A stretch of 64,000 bases of DNA from Sipunculus nudus (Eukaryota > Annelida > Sipuncula > Golfingiida > Sipunculidae): contig CM049306.1 of the NCBI GenBank assembly GCA_026874595.1, forward strand, positions 79,636,142-79,700,141, given 5' to 3'. The notes under the pieces are model-generated. The model was given only the letters and a program-made list of their open reading frames with translations, was not told the origin of the DNA and ran no database searches. Of the stretch, positions 37,301 to 43,109 are shown in pieces. Both the position numbers and the translations under genes were made by a program. The first letter of the stretch is position 1, and every line of letters starts with the position of its first letter.

Positions 37301-39885
37301 TATGTATTTTGGATACAGTTTATATTCACTTATTGCCATCGGCTAAACACACAGGTAGTATACGTACTTGGTAAATACATGAACAGAGAGAGAGAGAGAG
37401 ATAATGCCTGAGAGAGATATGATAGAAAGAAAGGAGAAAGACGATATTTTCATAAAAAACGAATGGTTTGAAAAATGAAATTATTATCATATAATACACA
37501 TTCGTTTTATTTCACAGGGGACTTTCATGTTTGATGGTTCATGTTAATCAACAGAATATTTATCAAAGACCCCCGTGCTGTTGTTATAACAGTTACAACA
37601 TGGCTTAGACAACCGGTGCGGAACGAAACCTAATCACAGTGACTGGTTAATTAACAAGAAGATGCACTTATGTGGTTTCCCTTTGAAACGTGGTAAATGG
37701 GATGTAGTTTTCTCATTCCTGTTAAGGTCCTTGAAGACTGTGATTTATACATTAATTTATTTAAGGATTTAATAAATCTATGTGAAATCTATCTATCTAT
37801 CTGTTTGTCTATCTATCTATTTATATATCGCTCGATCTATCTATCAACTAAAATGAAAGGCATTGTACAATACAAGTCCATAAAGAATCACTGAATTTAA
37901 TACTAAAACAATAGGCAGTGTAGGATAACCTACACCTGTGAGTAAAGAAGCATTGAATTCAATAACCAAAGGCTATTTATGAAAGAAAAATATGTAACAT
38001 ATGAAATGTATAACTCACATTTTATTGATTGACCATGTAACTCGGCATTCAATTGAGGACAATTCTGATTTTATTCATGTCACAAGCAAGCAATAATTAT
38101 TAAAGCTCTGTACACGTTCCATAAAAAATTATGAACTGCATTTCTTTTAAGATAACATCTCATAAATTATCGTTCCAATAAATAAATTCAATATAGACTT
38201 CAACGATGCCAAATACATGACGTTTTAATGATTGCATTTTATGTCGCCAGTTAGCCGGGTGTTCTATGTAAATAGGCCGTTAATCTTTCATGGCGTTGCA
38301 AATTGTTTGGTATTATCAAATATACAATTAAAATGCAATATATATATATATATAAGACAAAAATACAGCAATATACCCAGATATTGCAAGGTAAGTGATC
38401 ATAAAACGAGACAAAGTAACGCGTCGCCAAATAGCGGGATGGTCTATATGGGAATGAGCCTGTTCATCCTTCAGGACGTTTCAAACTGCTTGATATTTTC
38501 ATATATTTATCATATTACTATATATAATATTAAAATGCATGCATTATAGCCTTCATGTATTAAACCCATACGTTAATGATAGAGCGTCTGACCCAGGGAC
38601 CCGTCCAACTGGGACCTGTCGGACTGGGACCCGTCCAGATGGGATCGAAAAAATCAGACCCGTCTATCTGAAACCCGTCCATATGGGATGACACCTCAAT
38701 AACTATAACTGAACTTGTCTGAAGTATATTCACATCCTGTCTTTAATGGACTTCATATACTTGCTGTTTGTTGTCATCTCAACCTTAACCAATGTATCCA
38801 TACATCACGTACTATTTTTGTCTGGCAGTGATGTGTTCCCTTGTGCACCAACTATGCTGATGTTATACATAACAATCCAACTAGGATGAAACTAATCATA
38901 AATAGGGCAGGTGGTGGGGGCAGGAGCCTCCATTCCATTTATTCTTTTTGTGTTTTAGTACTATATCTGTGCATTAGTTAGCTATAGTTAGCTAGCATTG
39001 AGCATTACTCAATGCTAGCAGGGGTTTTGGGGGCGGAAGCCCGTAACTTATACACATTTGTATATGCACCGGTGAGAGAATCCACCCCTTAAGCACAGTG
39101 ACCTTTGGACATTGACGCAACTGTTTAGTTACAAACTCAAAATAGTTTGAATATAGACTTAAATATTCTTGCTTTCTTCTGTTTTACAACTAGTCCAGAA
39201 CTGGACTGTTTGGGCCTATTAATCATCTGATAGTTTATCAATAGGCCCCAAACAGTCCAGTTCTGGATTATCTTACAACTTGCTTTTGTTGCACAGTTAT
39301 TTGCACAGACAGCTTCGGGGTGTTAGGTCGGTGGTTCAAATCCTATTTTGTTATAAAGTCTTTAAATGTTTTTCTCCACGTACTAATAATTCATGTATTT
39401 CTCTCATGTTTCATATTGCAGAACTAGTAGGCTTGACAAAAGAGGTCACTGAATGAGGAAAGTAACACAGAACACAGAGTCACTCCAAGAAACTTTATTC
39501 ATTTTTCATTGTGTGTTCGTTAACGCTTGAAAATATGGTAATTTAATTACTAGTTTCCCAGTGGAAAATACTGTTTGAAACATGATCCAAGTGGAACGTA
39601 CCACTGGGTTACTTTGATTTTGAGGAACATGTTGATTAAGTTCTACTAATATCAGATGGTCCAGTCGATTCTATACTCAGGCCCTGGATTCTTTACTCAC
39701 TCCTTAATCTTTTAATTTAAAATAAACAAAAGATGAAATATTAATAATTATAGATGTTTTAAATTTAAAAATTACTATAAAGGAACTACAGTTAATTAAA
39801 CACAGATACATACCTCTTGTTCACATTTAACCACTTTATTTTCGACGCTGTCATCATCACCGTTGCATGAGTTGGCTTCAGCCAT
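4161..39885 (-). CDS. EDRF1: EDRF1 orthologue, 20 coding exons, 3' end missing
   Basis: Spliced gene running from the ATG at 39885-39883 to the last exon seen at 4161. Summed exons give 3,287 nt (1,095 codons plus 2 nt), compared with about 1,238 residues in human. All 19 internal junctions are GT-AG and keep one reading frame. Residues align collinearly with human EDRF1, with diagnostic stretches such as VLWEFEDLHMLIGTDLPIFG, KTEEIPNLEGSKF, TKEGHTYWLFK and WELSSTYFTMATQLQDYAPL. The vertebrate protein is described as a nuclear factor in erythroid differentiation and globin expression; its C-terminal half is helical and TPR-like. The role in an invertebrate is unknown. An in-frame TGA 12 nt before the ATG supports the start. 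The C-terminal ~60 residues were not found in 1-4160. Two exons (4 and 16) have their 3' ends expanded into tandem arrays. Confidence 0.95.
5542..5640. mobile_element. Solo end of TAAGGCC-A(n) foldback element
   Basis: Starts TAAGGCCAAAAATAAAAAGA then GGTTGGTTCCTTAGGCACC, matching one terminus of the foldback elements at 23300-23588 and 54814-55108. The opposite terminus is missing. It lies in EDRF1 intron 19. Confidence 0.65.
6025..6172 (-). CDS. EDRF1: EDRF1 coding exon 19 (residues 971-1020)
   Basis: Acceptor gtgcag and donor A|gtaagt. It encodes KKRHLRTLAELHYSKASDLF and CPCELLRVQLERFAMCEYQL, matching human LADLHYSKAAKLF and PCELLRVQLERVAFAEFQM. Confidence 0.96.
6270..6790. repeat. Diverged tandem repeat with DR1-like TGACCTNTGACCT sites
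   Basis: Five diverged units of about 100-140 bp in EDRF1 intron 18. TGACCTTTGACCT is at 6416-6428, TGACCTCTGACCT at 6528-6540 and 6666-6678, and TGACCTGTGACCT at 6763-6775. A weaker copy is near 6271. Most are followed by CATTA.AT.TGCA. The unit differs from the 288-bp array at 32.6-35.3 kb. Confidence 0.75.
6800..7700. other. EDRF1 intron 18, remainder
   Basis: No repeat family or exon recognised. A 97-codon plus-strand open frame at 6906-7199 has no recognisable similarity and is treated as chance. Confidence 0.4.
7712..7861 (-). CDS. EDRF1: EDRF1 coding exon 18 (residues 921-970)
   Basis: Acceptor tgccag and donor CAG|gtaggt. It encodes VEREVTDLMNKALKYCDIDT, then QYRAATIYHRLASLYHNSYR, matching human LKYCDVDS and QYRAATIHHRLASMYHSCLR. 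Confidence 0.97.
8364..8522 (-). CDS. EDRF1: EDRF1 coding exon 17 (residues 868-920)
   Basis: Acceptor tatcag and donor CAG|gtaaaa, phase 0 at both ends. It encodes GIDCYKSALGLLGDQTKYPD and WELSSTYFTMATQLQDYAPL, very close to human WELSTTYFTMATLQQDYAPL. Confidence 0.97.
8523..9722. other. EDRF1 intron 16 outside the 42-bp array
   Basis: Unique-looking sequence. The stretch 8895-9560 is less AT-rich than its surroundings and may be an unrecognised mobile element, but I see no clear terminal repeats. Confidence 0.35.
9723..11162 (-). repeat. 42-bp tandem array seeded by EDRF1 exon 16 3' end and splice donor
   Basis: About 34 units of ~42 bp. In the gene sense each unit spans the exon tail (codons for FTSEERHYYMK) and the donor sequence AAG|GTAAGAG. 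The exon-proximal 17 units (10440-11122) are close copies, and 13 of them keep AAGGTAAGAG exactly. Deviants are near 10488 (ATG|GT), 10527 (GTTAGAG), 10990 (AAAGTAAG) and 11032 (TAG|GT). The distal part (about 9723-10430) decays into an ~84-bp two-unit pattern, every second unit reading like TCATCACCAAGGTACACACT on the plus strand. Units are 14 codons long, so the frame stays open for 263 codons at 11001-10210. Confidence 0.95.
11122..11351 (-). CDS. EDRF1: EDRF1 coding exon 16 (residues 791-867)
   Basis: Acceptor ggcacag; donor AAG|gtaagag at 11121. It encodes SQTCFEKGIVVFEKLEDLTN, MGLLHSNTGRLMRLHAQLH and finally REFTSEERHYYMK. The human sequence ends this block REFSPEEGLYYNK and goes straight to AIDYY, matching the next exon's GIDCY, so the first donor gives the collinear protein. 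The last 42 nt of the exon with the donor are the seed of a ~34-unit tandem array occupying the next 1.4 kb. Donor 2 at 11079 is equally strong and would add 14 in-frame residues. Confidence 0.93.
11914..12089. mobile_element. MITE with CAGTGGAAC terminal inverted repeats and TA duplication
   Basis: A 176-bp element starting CAGTGGAACCTC and ending GGAGTTCCACTG, flanked by TA on both sides. Internal GGTGGTCGTAATT-like blocks repeat in both orientations. The termini and TA target fit the Tc1/mariner/pogo superfamily. It sits in EDRF1 intron 15. Confidence 0.85.
12599..12802 (-). CDS. EDRF1: EDRF1 coding exon 15 (residues 723-791)
   Basis: Acceptor tacag and donor G|gtacaa, 204 nt. It encodes LNKSVQCYEKATSLYI and QMLKCYGNALNELGVHLMNL. 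It matches human SVSCKCYEAANEIL and VLKRMGNIRNEIGVFYMNQA, a TPR-like helix pair. Confidence 0.94.
13483..14459. mobile_element. Non-autonomous element with internal ~180-bp tandem repeats
   Basis: Bounded by ATGCCCCCGCC at 13483 and its inverse GGCGGGGGCAT ending 14459. Inside are five units marked by GTCAAAAGTAGGTCAA near 13558, 13737, 13918, 14080 and 14260 (spacing 180, 180, 162, 180). Each ends AAAATCAGG...ATCTGCAGG. A short hairpin GTGTCGGAACGACAC precedes it. Elements with internal tandem cores are known from bivalves; family assignment here is inference. It lies in EDRF1 intron 14. Confidence 0.8.
14590..14793 (-). CDS. EDRF1: EDRF1 coding exon 14 (residues 655-723)
   Basis: Acceptor tacag and donor G|gtaggt. 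It encodes CQVHSLLLSRAGDTHIMLTH and LEQLAAQIHTTD, matching by position the human stretch LCGDIQLMLAQN and its following acidic helix. Confidence 0.9.
15027..15427. mobile_element. hAT-like MITE with 8-bp target duplication
   Basis: Begins TAGTGGTGGG and ends CCCACCACTA. Flanks read ATACAGAT (15019-15026) and ATACTGAT (15428-15435), an 8-bp duplication with one mismatch. It contains ATCGATGATCGATTATTAATC near the left end. It lies in EDRF1 intron 13. Confidence 0.8.
15905..16345. repeat. Tandem repeat, two to three units
   Basis: Units share GTCTGTAATTTGATAGGTCT, CCTGTGAATTTTGGAAAG and AGTATGTTGTTGTTGAGT. Reverse-complement relatives occur at about 62520-62640 (AACTGCAGCTTTCCCAAATT, GACCTCTTGAATTACAGACT). 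Confidence 0.75.
17995..18856. repeat. ~158-bp tandem array ending in GGTACGCCACTG
   Basis: Five units marked by TTTGAGGAACT-like starts at 18111, 18268, 18426, 18584 and 18746. Each carries a short C-rich run after ATGCC. It ends in a GC-rich stretch and GGTACGCCACTG (18845-18856), a typical hAT-style terminus. The opposite CAGTGGCGTACC end was not found. The array ends ~36 bp from the end of EDRF1 exon 13. Confidence 0.75.
18893..19250 (-). CDS. EDRF1: EDRF1 coding exon 13 (residues 536-655)
   Basis: The largest exon, 358 nt, with acceptor tttcag and donor G|gtgag. It holds a variable Lys/Glu/Gln-rich part, then MLYHKAGVACCGIAEMMLHE followed by NKYGHALKYVRLAAACF. The end matches the human first TPR-like helix pair (YYVLSDAAMSLQKYGRALRY). 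Confidence 0.93.
19658..19816 (-). CDS. EDRF1: EDRF1 coding exon 12 (residues 483-535)
   Basis: Acceptor gacag and donor CAG|gtaact, phase 0 at both ends. It encodes MRQEEEQGETSVDIHALSIP and ends PSDLEERCREAIKHVIQ, matching human DTEERCRLVLSYVLEG at the end. Confidence 0.92.
19942..20345 (-). mobile_element. tRNA-derived SINE sequences, minus strand
   Basis: In the minus sense 20090-19942 reads GGCTTTGATCCCCAGC then TAGTGGCCTGTCCAAGGCCG, matching the plus-strand copy at 24235-24372. A second B-box-like GAGTTCAAATCTTGGGTT lies near 20275-20292 (minus), suggesting another tRNA-like head. No clean target duplication seen. Confidence 0.55.
20612..20725 (-). CDS. EDRF1: EDRF1 coding exon 11 (residues 445-482)
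   Basis: Encodes VVAMANFILSDVYITDDIT and an acidic tail ending LQLDDSDY, with donor gtaagt. The start matches human IIASANYMLSELF. The acidic serine-rich linker seen in vertebrates follows at the same place. Confidence 0.95.
21197..21256. repeat. Short foldback, copy 1
   Basis: GTTTCCCAGTGG at the left and CCACTGGGAAAC at the right form an inverted repeat around CGTGATCCAAGTGGAACGTA. A second copy is at 39553-39612, also in an EDRF1 intron. Confidence 0.75.
22044..22261 (-). CDS. EDRF1: EDRF1 coding exon 10 (residues 372-444)
   Basis: Acceptor tttcag and donor CAG|gtaagg. It encodes VVKLYDLSTLCTEF, NPFTIPVGILLFRVAQNL and TIRTLLQNTLLLLDQEKHPQ, matching human VKLYDLTTLC, NPFTMPVAILLYKVA and TIRTLLLNCLKLLDKSRHPQ. 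Confidence 0.97.
22818..22965 (-). CDS. EDRF1: EDRF1 coding exon 9 (residues 323-372)
   Basis: Acceptor tacag and donor AAAG|gtgag. It encodes SYELLKTEEIPNLEGSKFS, then VVKDIAQNILSFLKSNATKE and GHTYWLFK. This is the best-conserved stretch of the gene (human IKDIAQNILSFLKSNCTKEG). Confidence 0.97.
23300..23588. mobile_element. Foldback MITE with TAGGCC-A(n) termini, copy A
   Basis: Left end TAGGCCAAAAAAAAATAAGG then TATGGTTCTCAGGCAC. The right end is the inverse, GTGCCTGAGAACCTCACCTT...GGCCTTA. Inner arms GCGGGTGGGCGG and GCGGGGGG...GCGGGCGG. It lies in EDRF1 intron 8. Confidence 0.85.
24085..24196 (-). CDS. EDRF1: EDRF1 coding exon 8 (residues 285-322)
   Basis: Acceptor ttacag and donor AAG|gtaaac. 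It encodes KKPINVLTGLDYWLDNLMCN followed by VPELAMCFHLDGIVK, nearly identical to human NKPINVLTGIDYWLDNLICN. Confidence 0.97.
24235..24372 (+). mobile_element. tRNA-derived SINE fragment, plus strand
   Basis: Contains an A-box-like GGCTAGCTAGCTC, a B-box-like GGGTTTGATCCTTGG and the shared body TAGTGGCCTGTCCAAGGC then AGGTGTTTTCTC. Same family as the minus-strand copy near 19942-20090. Confidence 0.6.
24457..24746. repeat. Foldback with ~65-bp arms
   Basis: The left arm includes AAAAAGTAGTTTCGGTAGTG and CTTGTTCCAGAAATGCAT. The right arm (24685-24746) is its inverse, GCATTTCTGGAACAAGATG..CGAAACTACTTTT. A further TTGTTCCAGAAATGCATGGT copy follows at 24763. Confidence 0.75.
25036..25096. mobile_element. 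Solo right end of TAGGCC-A(n) foldback family
   Basis: Reads AAAGTGACATGGGCAGTGCC then TGAGAAACATATAATTA, a run of T and GGCCTTAG. It matches the right terminus of copies A and B. The left half is absent. Confidence 0.6.
25710..25825 (-). CDS. EDRF1: EDRF1 coding exon 7 (residues 247-285)
   Basis: Acceptor cacag and donor AG|gtaata. It encodes PSPHQRTVLWEFEDLHMLIG, then TDLPIFGGGTHPCVSLRL. This is one of the most conserved EDRF1 blocks (human ILWTFEDIHMLVGSNMPIFG). Confidence 0.97.
26399..26495 (-). CDS. EDRF1: EDRF1 coding exon 6 (residues 214-246)
   Basis: Acceptor ttgcag and donor CAG|gtgata. It encodes SAAASEEESLFMEGQPISQQ and ends HHPKQ. This is the low-conservation acidic linker, shorter than in human. 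The call rests on splice sites, the single phase that joins exons 5 and 7, and position. Confidence 0.85.
26499..26541. repeat. Cluster of AGGTCA half-sites beside EDRF1 exon 6
   Basis: Four AGGTCA half-sites in 43 bp, including AAGGTCAAAGGTCA, directly beyond the exon 6 acceptor. The motif is shared with the larger repeat arrays, so it may be a relic of them. Confidence 0.6.
26696..26835 (-). CDS. EDRF1: EDRF1 coding exon 5 (residues 168-214)
   Basis: Acceptor ctgcag and donor AG|gtaag. It encodes EDWTWLRKFFYETVLRNMGD and later LESKFLYY, matching human DWTWLKEFYQRL and LSKFLYYS. It ends with two bases of a Ser codon. Confidence 0.95.
28070..28650 (-). mobile_element. Degenerate LINE reverse-transcriptase fragment
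   Basis: The minus strand encodes recognisable RT blocks in broken frames: SDQAGYIKNR (near 28540-28505), GVIQGCPLSPYLFILASEIF (28250-28190) and TFEHFEKTSGLRINVDKT (28130-28077). The block order and the QGCPLSP motif fit an L1-type non-LTR retrotransposon. Stops and frameshifts separate the blocks, so it is dead. Confidence 0.8.
29935..29968. repeat. 34-bp perfect palindrome
   Basis: GTGGTCTGGTTGGCAGT followed at once by its exact inverse ACTGCCAACCAGACCAC. A third copy of the arm (ACTGCCAACCAGACCAG) follows directly. Likely the hairpin end of a mobile element. Confidence 0.9.
30727..31011 (-). repeat. 51/52-bp tandem array seeded by EDRF1 exon 4 3' end and splice donor
   Basis: Five complete donor-bearing copies plus a partial one. 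Exon-end positions fall at 30988 (real exon), 30937, 30885, 30833 and 30782. Each reads GGAAACAACAG|GT followed by ACTGATACTG or GCAGATACTG in the gene sense. The outermost copy (near 30730) has lost the GT. Any downstream donor adds a TAA in frame soon after the true exon end. Confidence 0.92.
30988..31113 (-). CDS. EDRF1: EDRF1 coding exon 4 (residues 126-167)
   Basis: Encodes NIKKLLKLAWSKDHISMMVH followed by RVGNTLLLDDFDIHKHLLRK and QQ. The donor is CAG|gtactg at 30987. The match to human NIKKLLKIPYSKSHVSMAVH is clear. The last ~30 nt and the donor are repeated downstream as a 51/52-bp array (30727-31011). Collinearity with human and phase to exon 5 support the exon-proximal donor as the main one. 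Confidence 0.95.
31615..31678 (-). CDS. EDRF1: EDRF1 coding exon 3 (residues 104-125)
   Basis: A 64-nt exon with acceptor ttttag and donor GAG|gtgag. It encodes SFNMALGYPDLAGDIDVISD plus SE, matching the human stretch that precedes NIKKLL. Phase is 2 in and 0 out. Confidence 0.95.
32156..32394 (-). CDS. EDRF1: EDRF1 coding exon 2 (residues 25-104)
   Basis: The acceptor is ttacag and the donor is AAG|gttag. It encodes AVVKYINIQGPTKFLQLQQ, then NTNLNEPPANWLYGG, matching the conserved N-terminal block of EDRF1 (human has a similar NTDLNLPPSNW). It starts in phase 0 and ends with two bases of a codon completed by exon 3. Confidence 0.95.
32465..35925. mobile_element. 3.4-kb element in EDRF1 intron 1 with 288-bp tandem core
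   Basis: The left end reads GTATCCCCAGACATAG and the right end CTTTGTCTGGGGATAC, an inverted pair. The core (about 32590-35260) is ten ~288-bp units. The right flank has a second, diverged part (35330-35860) ending in a GGCGGCGG run. No transposase frame is visible, so it is non-autonomous. Confidence 0.8.
32590..35260. repeat. Ten-unit ~288-bp array carrying two nuclear-receptor-like sites per unit
   Basis: TGACCTTGACCTTTGACCT or a near match starts at 32636, 32923, 33212, 33500, 33789, 34077, 34365, 34653, 34942 and 35232 (spacing 287-290). Each unit also has TGACCTTCACCTTTGACCT about 145 bp on (for example 32781). Constant phrases include AATTATCATCCAGAAACTAA and CTTGCTTTTCCAATGGGACA. Confidence 0.93.
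36351..38692. mobile_element. 2.3-kb element with inverted blocks of short subterminal repeats
   Basis: The left block (36351-36452) is a run of ~15-bp units like CAGTTGGACGGGTCC. The right block (38582-38692) is the same in reverse, GGGACCCGTCCAACTG. Both start with TGTCA outside and end with AGACGCT inside. The interior has no transposase-like frame. It lies in EDRF1 intron 1. Confidence 0.8.
39195..39265. repeat. Hairpin with 26-bp arms
   Basis: CCAGAACTGGACTGTTTGGG with CCTATT and the inverse AATAGGCCCCAAACAGTCC with AGTTCTGG, one bulged base, 19-nt loop. It lies in EDRF1 intron 1. Confidence 0.85.
39553..39612. repeat. Short foldback, copy 2
   Basis: GTTTCCCAGTGG and CCACTGGGTTAC flank ATGATCCAAGTGGAACGTA. 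Same family as 21197-21256, with one arm slightly decayed. Confidence 0.7.
39814..39885 (-). CDS. EDRF1: EDRF1 coding exon 1 (residues 1-24)
   Basis: Starts MAEANSCNGDDDSV and ends CEQE followed by the donor gtatgt. An in-frame TGA lies 12 nt upstream of the ATG. The exon is short, acidic and poorly conserved, so it rests on the start codon, the donor and phase 0 matching exon 2. It is followed by a 7.4 kb intron. Confidence 0.8.
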
Positions 39886-40630
39886 AGTGAACACTCAGTG
39901 TCACTGGTGAACGAAAAGTACCTCTACGTGAATGGAATCAGCGTTCCCAGAATTTTACTCCAGTAAGATGTAATCGTTCCCTTGCACAATTCTTCATTAA
40001 GCAGGATAAACAAAGAAAATTTTAAGTGACATATGGGAAGACTTTATCTGGCCTGTTTGTTCTAGAATTTCTGGAACCCTTTCGTTTTTCTAGAACGTCT
40101 TTGTTGTCGGGGGCGATAATAGAGTCAACTCGGCCGTTCGGATTCATATTTTCCGTACCCAACTTTAGCCGTAATAGTAAACTATTTAATTTCTGTCATA
40201 GATCACAGATGTCGCTACCTCTTTTAAAAGCCGGTAACCCCCAAAGGCGCGCCAAAAATGCGTGTTTGAAAAGAGGTATAGCTAGCTAGGCCTACGTTTA
40301 AGCGAAACCTTTTATGTTCAGGTGATAATATCTTATGTAACAAAGTTCTTAATTAACAAGCTTTTAATACGCATTTAATTTCAGATATACAATATACTTG
40401 TAAAGTGATTTTGTCGATTTTTGGGTGTTCAGGAGACAACGTACCAGTACATTAATTATAGGCCTAATCACAGAATTAGTTTGCTAATCAGGCAAATAAA
40501 AGCACAAAATAACAAAACGAAGTTGGTCGAAATATTATTACATATAAGAAAATTTAATTTCTTAAGAGATACTTTGGAGTGACCGTAGGCAATAATCCGT
40601 AAAATTTATACTGAAAATAATAATAATAAA
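39886..40630 (-). promoter_or_regulatory. Region upstream of EDRF1, probable promoter/5' UTR
   Basis: Lies directly before the EDRF1 start. It is locally richer in CpG than its surroundings (for example ggcgcgcc near 40246) and carries three TTCNNGAA dyads at 40060-40067, 40069-40076 and 40088-40095. No TATA box or initiator can be assigned with confidence. An 87-codon open frame on the plus strand here resembles nothing I know. Confidence 0.4.
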
Positions 40631-40864
40631 AATTATGCAAGGGGTCAAAATAGACGCGCAATGCCTGAGAAGCCAAAATCAACCATCTCGCTTTACTTCT
40701 TCCACTATTGCTGCTTCTAATAATCTAATACTACAAGGCAAAAACAATAGTAATAATATAATAATAATTGCAGTGTATTCACTGCATTTCACAAATGGGG
40801 ACTTTCATTCATTTTTAATTCACTTTCTCTCTCTAAAGGTATATATGTATATTTATATATACAT

Positions 40865-40904
<40 letters not shown>

Positions 40905-40945
40905 TATGCAGGAAGCTATAAATATATATATACTATGCAGGAAGC

Positions 40946-40995
<50 letters not shown>

Positions 40996-41237
40996 CGCAA
41001 ATCAAGTTTTTTTGCAGGGAGGGGTCAACAGGTGTTATACATAAAAATTTTCAAAAAAAGGTCGTTGGTTGAGGCCCCCCCCCTCCCCCCACAACGGATC
41101 CGCGCCTAATATACCTTAAGAGAATCATGTCTTTATTTTGTTGAGTCACATTTTCCTAAATGTTAACACTCATTAATATGTTGGAATATAACGTACGGTG
41201 CTCAGGACTACCATAAGTTACCAATAAAAAAAACAAC

Positions 41238-41298
<61 letters not shown>

Positions 41299-41500
41299 AT
41301 TGGTGGGGGGGGGGCACAGGTGCAGATTTGTTTTATTAAATATCTTGAAACCAGACAATTCTTGGCCCCCGTCTGCATCTTCAGCAGCATATACTGACAC
41401 TTGGCAAGCTACCATGGTTTCTTCCATCTCTTAACTTGAGGAACAATATTTTTCACTTAGTATGGGGCCAACACGGTGAATAACTCTTGAGAAATGGGGC
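40631..41500. repeat. Microsatellite-rich stretch
   Basis: Long (TA)n tracts at about 40868-40902, 40950-40993 and 41240-41293, with the phrase ATACTATGCAGGAAGCTATAA repeated twice between the first two. 40994-41108 runs TAGGCGC to GCGCCTA around C-rich sequence, the possible ends of a small element. Confidence 0.75.
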
Positions 41501-41514
41501 ATTTATTTATACTA

Positions 41515-42720
41515 TTAAAATGGTAAGATAGGTGGCGCCACCTGTCTGTTAATGAGAAAACTCTCCAAGATGGATGTACATGCCAAATTGCAGACCAACA
41601 CATTGAACGATTTATGAAATATGATCAATTTTGACCTAAGCAAATACACGGATGGAAGCCACACGAAACGATTGCAGACGGCGCCACCAGTCCTACATGT
41701 GAGATGGAGGTATCCAAGATCTATGAACATGCACAAATTCAGACCAATACGATAAATTATTCCCGAAAAAGGGCATTAATTTATACTATTAAAATGGTAA
41801 GGTAGGTGGCACCACCTGTCTGTTGATGAGAAAACTCTCCAAGATGGATGTACATGCCAAATTGCAGACCAACACATTGAACGATTTATGAAATATGAAC
41901 AATTTTGACCTAAGCAAATACACGGATGGAAGCCACACGAAACGATTGCAGACGGCGCCACCAGTCTTGCATGTGAGATGGAGGTATCCAAGACCTATGA
42001 ACATGCACAAATTCAGACCAATACGGTAAATTATTCCTTTAAAAAGGGCATTAATTTATACTATTAAAATGGTAAGGTAGGTGGCGCCACCTGTCTGTTG
42101 ATGAGAAAACTCTCCAAAATAGCTGTACATGCCAAATTTCAGACCAACACATTGAACGATTCCTCAGAAATGAGCAATTGTCACCTTCACCAACTGTACG
42201 GATGGACGCCACACGAAAACTATTGCAGATGGCGCCAACAGTCTTGAATATGGGAAAGAGATATCTAATTTCTATGGATAAGCACAATTTCAGGCCAATA
42301 CGACAAATCATTCCTGAGAAAAGAGCATTTATTTTATAATAAACATTGTACTATGAAAACGTATAGACGATTGCAGACTGCTTCACCAGTCTTGCATGGG
42401 AGATGGAGGTATCCAAGATCTATGAACATGCACAAATTCAGACCAATACGGTAAATCATTCCTGAAAAAGGGCATTAATTTATACTATGAAAAGGGTAAG
42501 GTAGGTGGCGCCAACTGTCTGGTTGACCAATAAATTCTCCAAGATGGATGTACATGCCAAATTTCAGAACAATACATTGAACCACTCCTGAGATATGAGC
42601 AATTTCACTTCAAGCAAATGTACGGATGGACGGCACACGAAAACGATTGCAGATGGCACTACTAGTCTTGTATACAAGATGGGGGTATCCAAAATAAATG
42701 GACATGCATAATTTTAGCCC
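41515..42720. repeat. ~275-bp tandem array with two GGCGCCACC cores per unit
   Basis: Units start near 41520, 41795, 42070 and 42494, with a partial one at 42345. Each begins TGGTAAGGTAGGTGGCGCCA and contains a second GGCGCCACCAGTCTTGCAT-like core about 150 bp on. The following 42720-43100 resembles the right flank of the 32.5-35.9 kb element (TTGGTAAA..TCCGTGAAATATTTTTT and a CGGCGG run). Confidence 0.88.
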
Positions 42721-43109
42721 AATCTGTCCATAAGATTTTTACTTATAACGCTCACAGTACTGTCAAGTATTAATAATTAGGTATTAGGAGGCGCGAAAAA
42801 AAGAAATGAACAGAAGCTGGCGCCACCAGTTTCCGGTACACTATTCAAGATCTTCGGTCAACTTGATTTTTGAATCAATCCAAGTAATATTTGTTTAGAT
42901 ATTTAGGAATTTGTGTGATTTCCCTCAAAATGGATATGTTCAAGGTCACTCGCCTAGTTAAAGTCATGACCCCATTTTAAATAGGCTTTGTCCTCTCATC
43001 TATATCTATGGATGTGTCAAGTTTGGTAAAAATCCGTGAAATATTTTTTTTTAGTTATCTCGCCCGAAAGAAATCTCTTCGGCGGCGGCGGCGGCGCGAC
43101 AGAGCCTTA

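Noticed and set aside
40026-40289. 87-codon plus-strand frame upstream of EDRF1
   Set aside because: No recognisable similarity, overlaps the likely EDRF1 promoter, composition not coding-like.
40868-41293. Open frames rich in Ile-Tyr
   Set aside because: Translations of (TA)n microsatellite.
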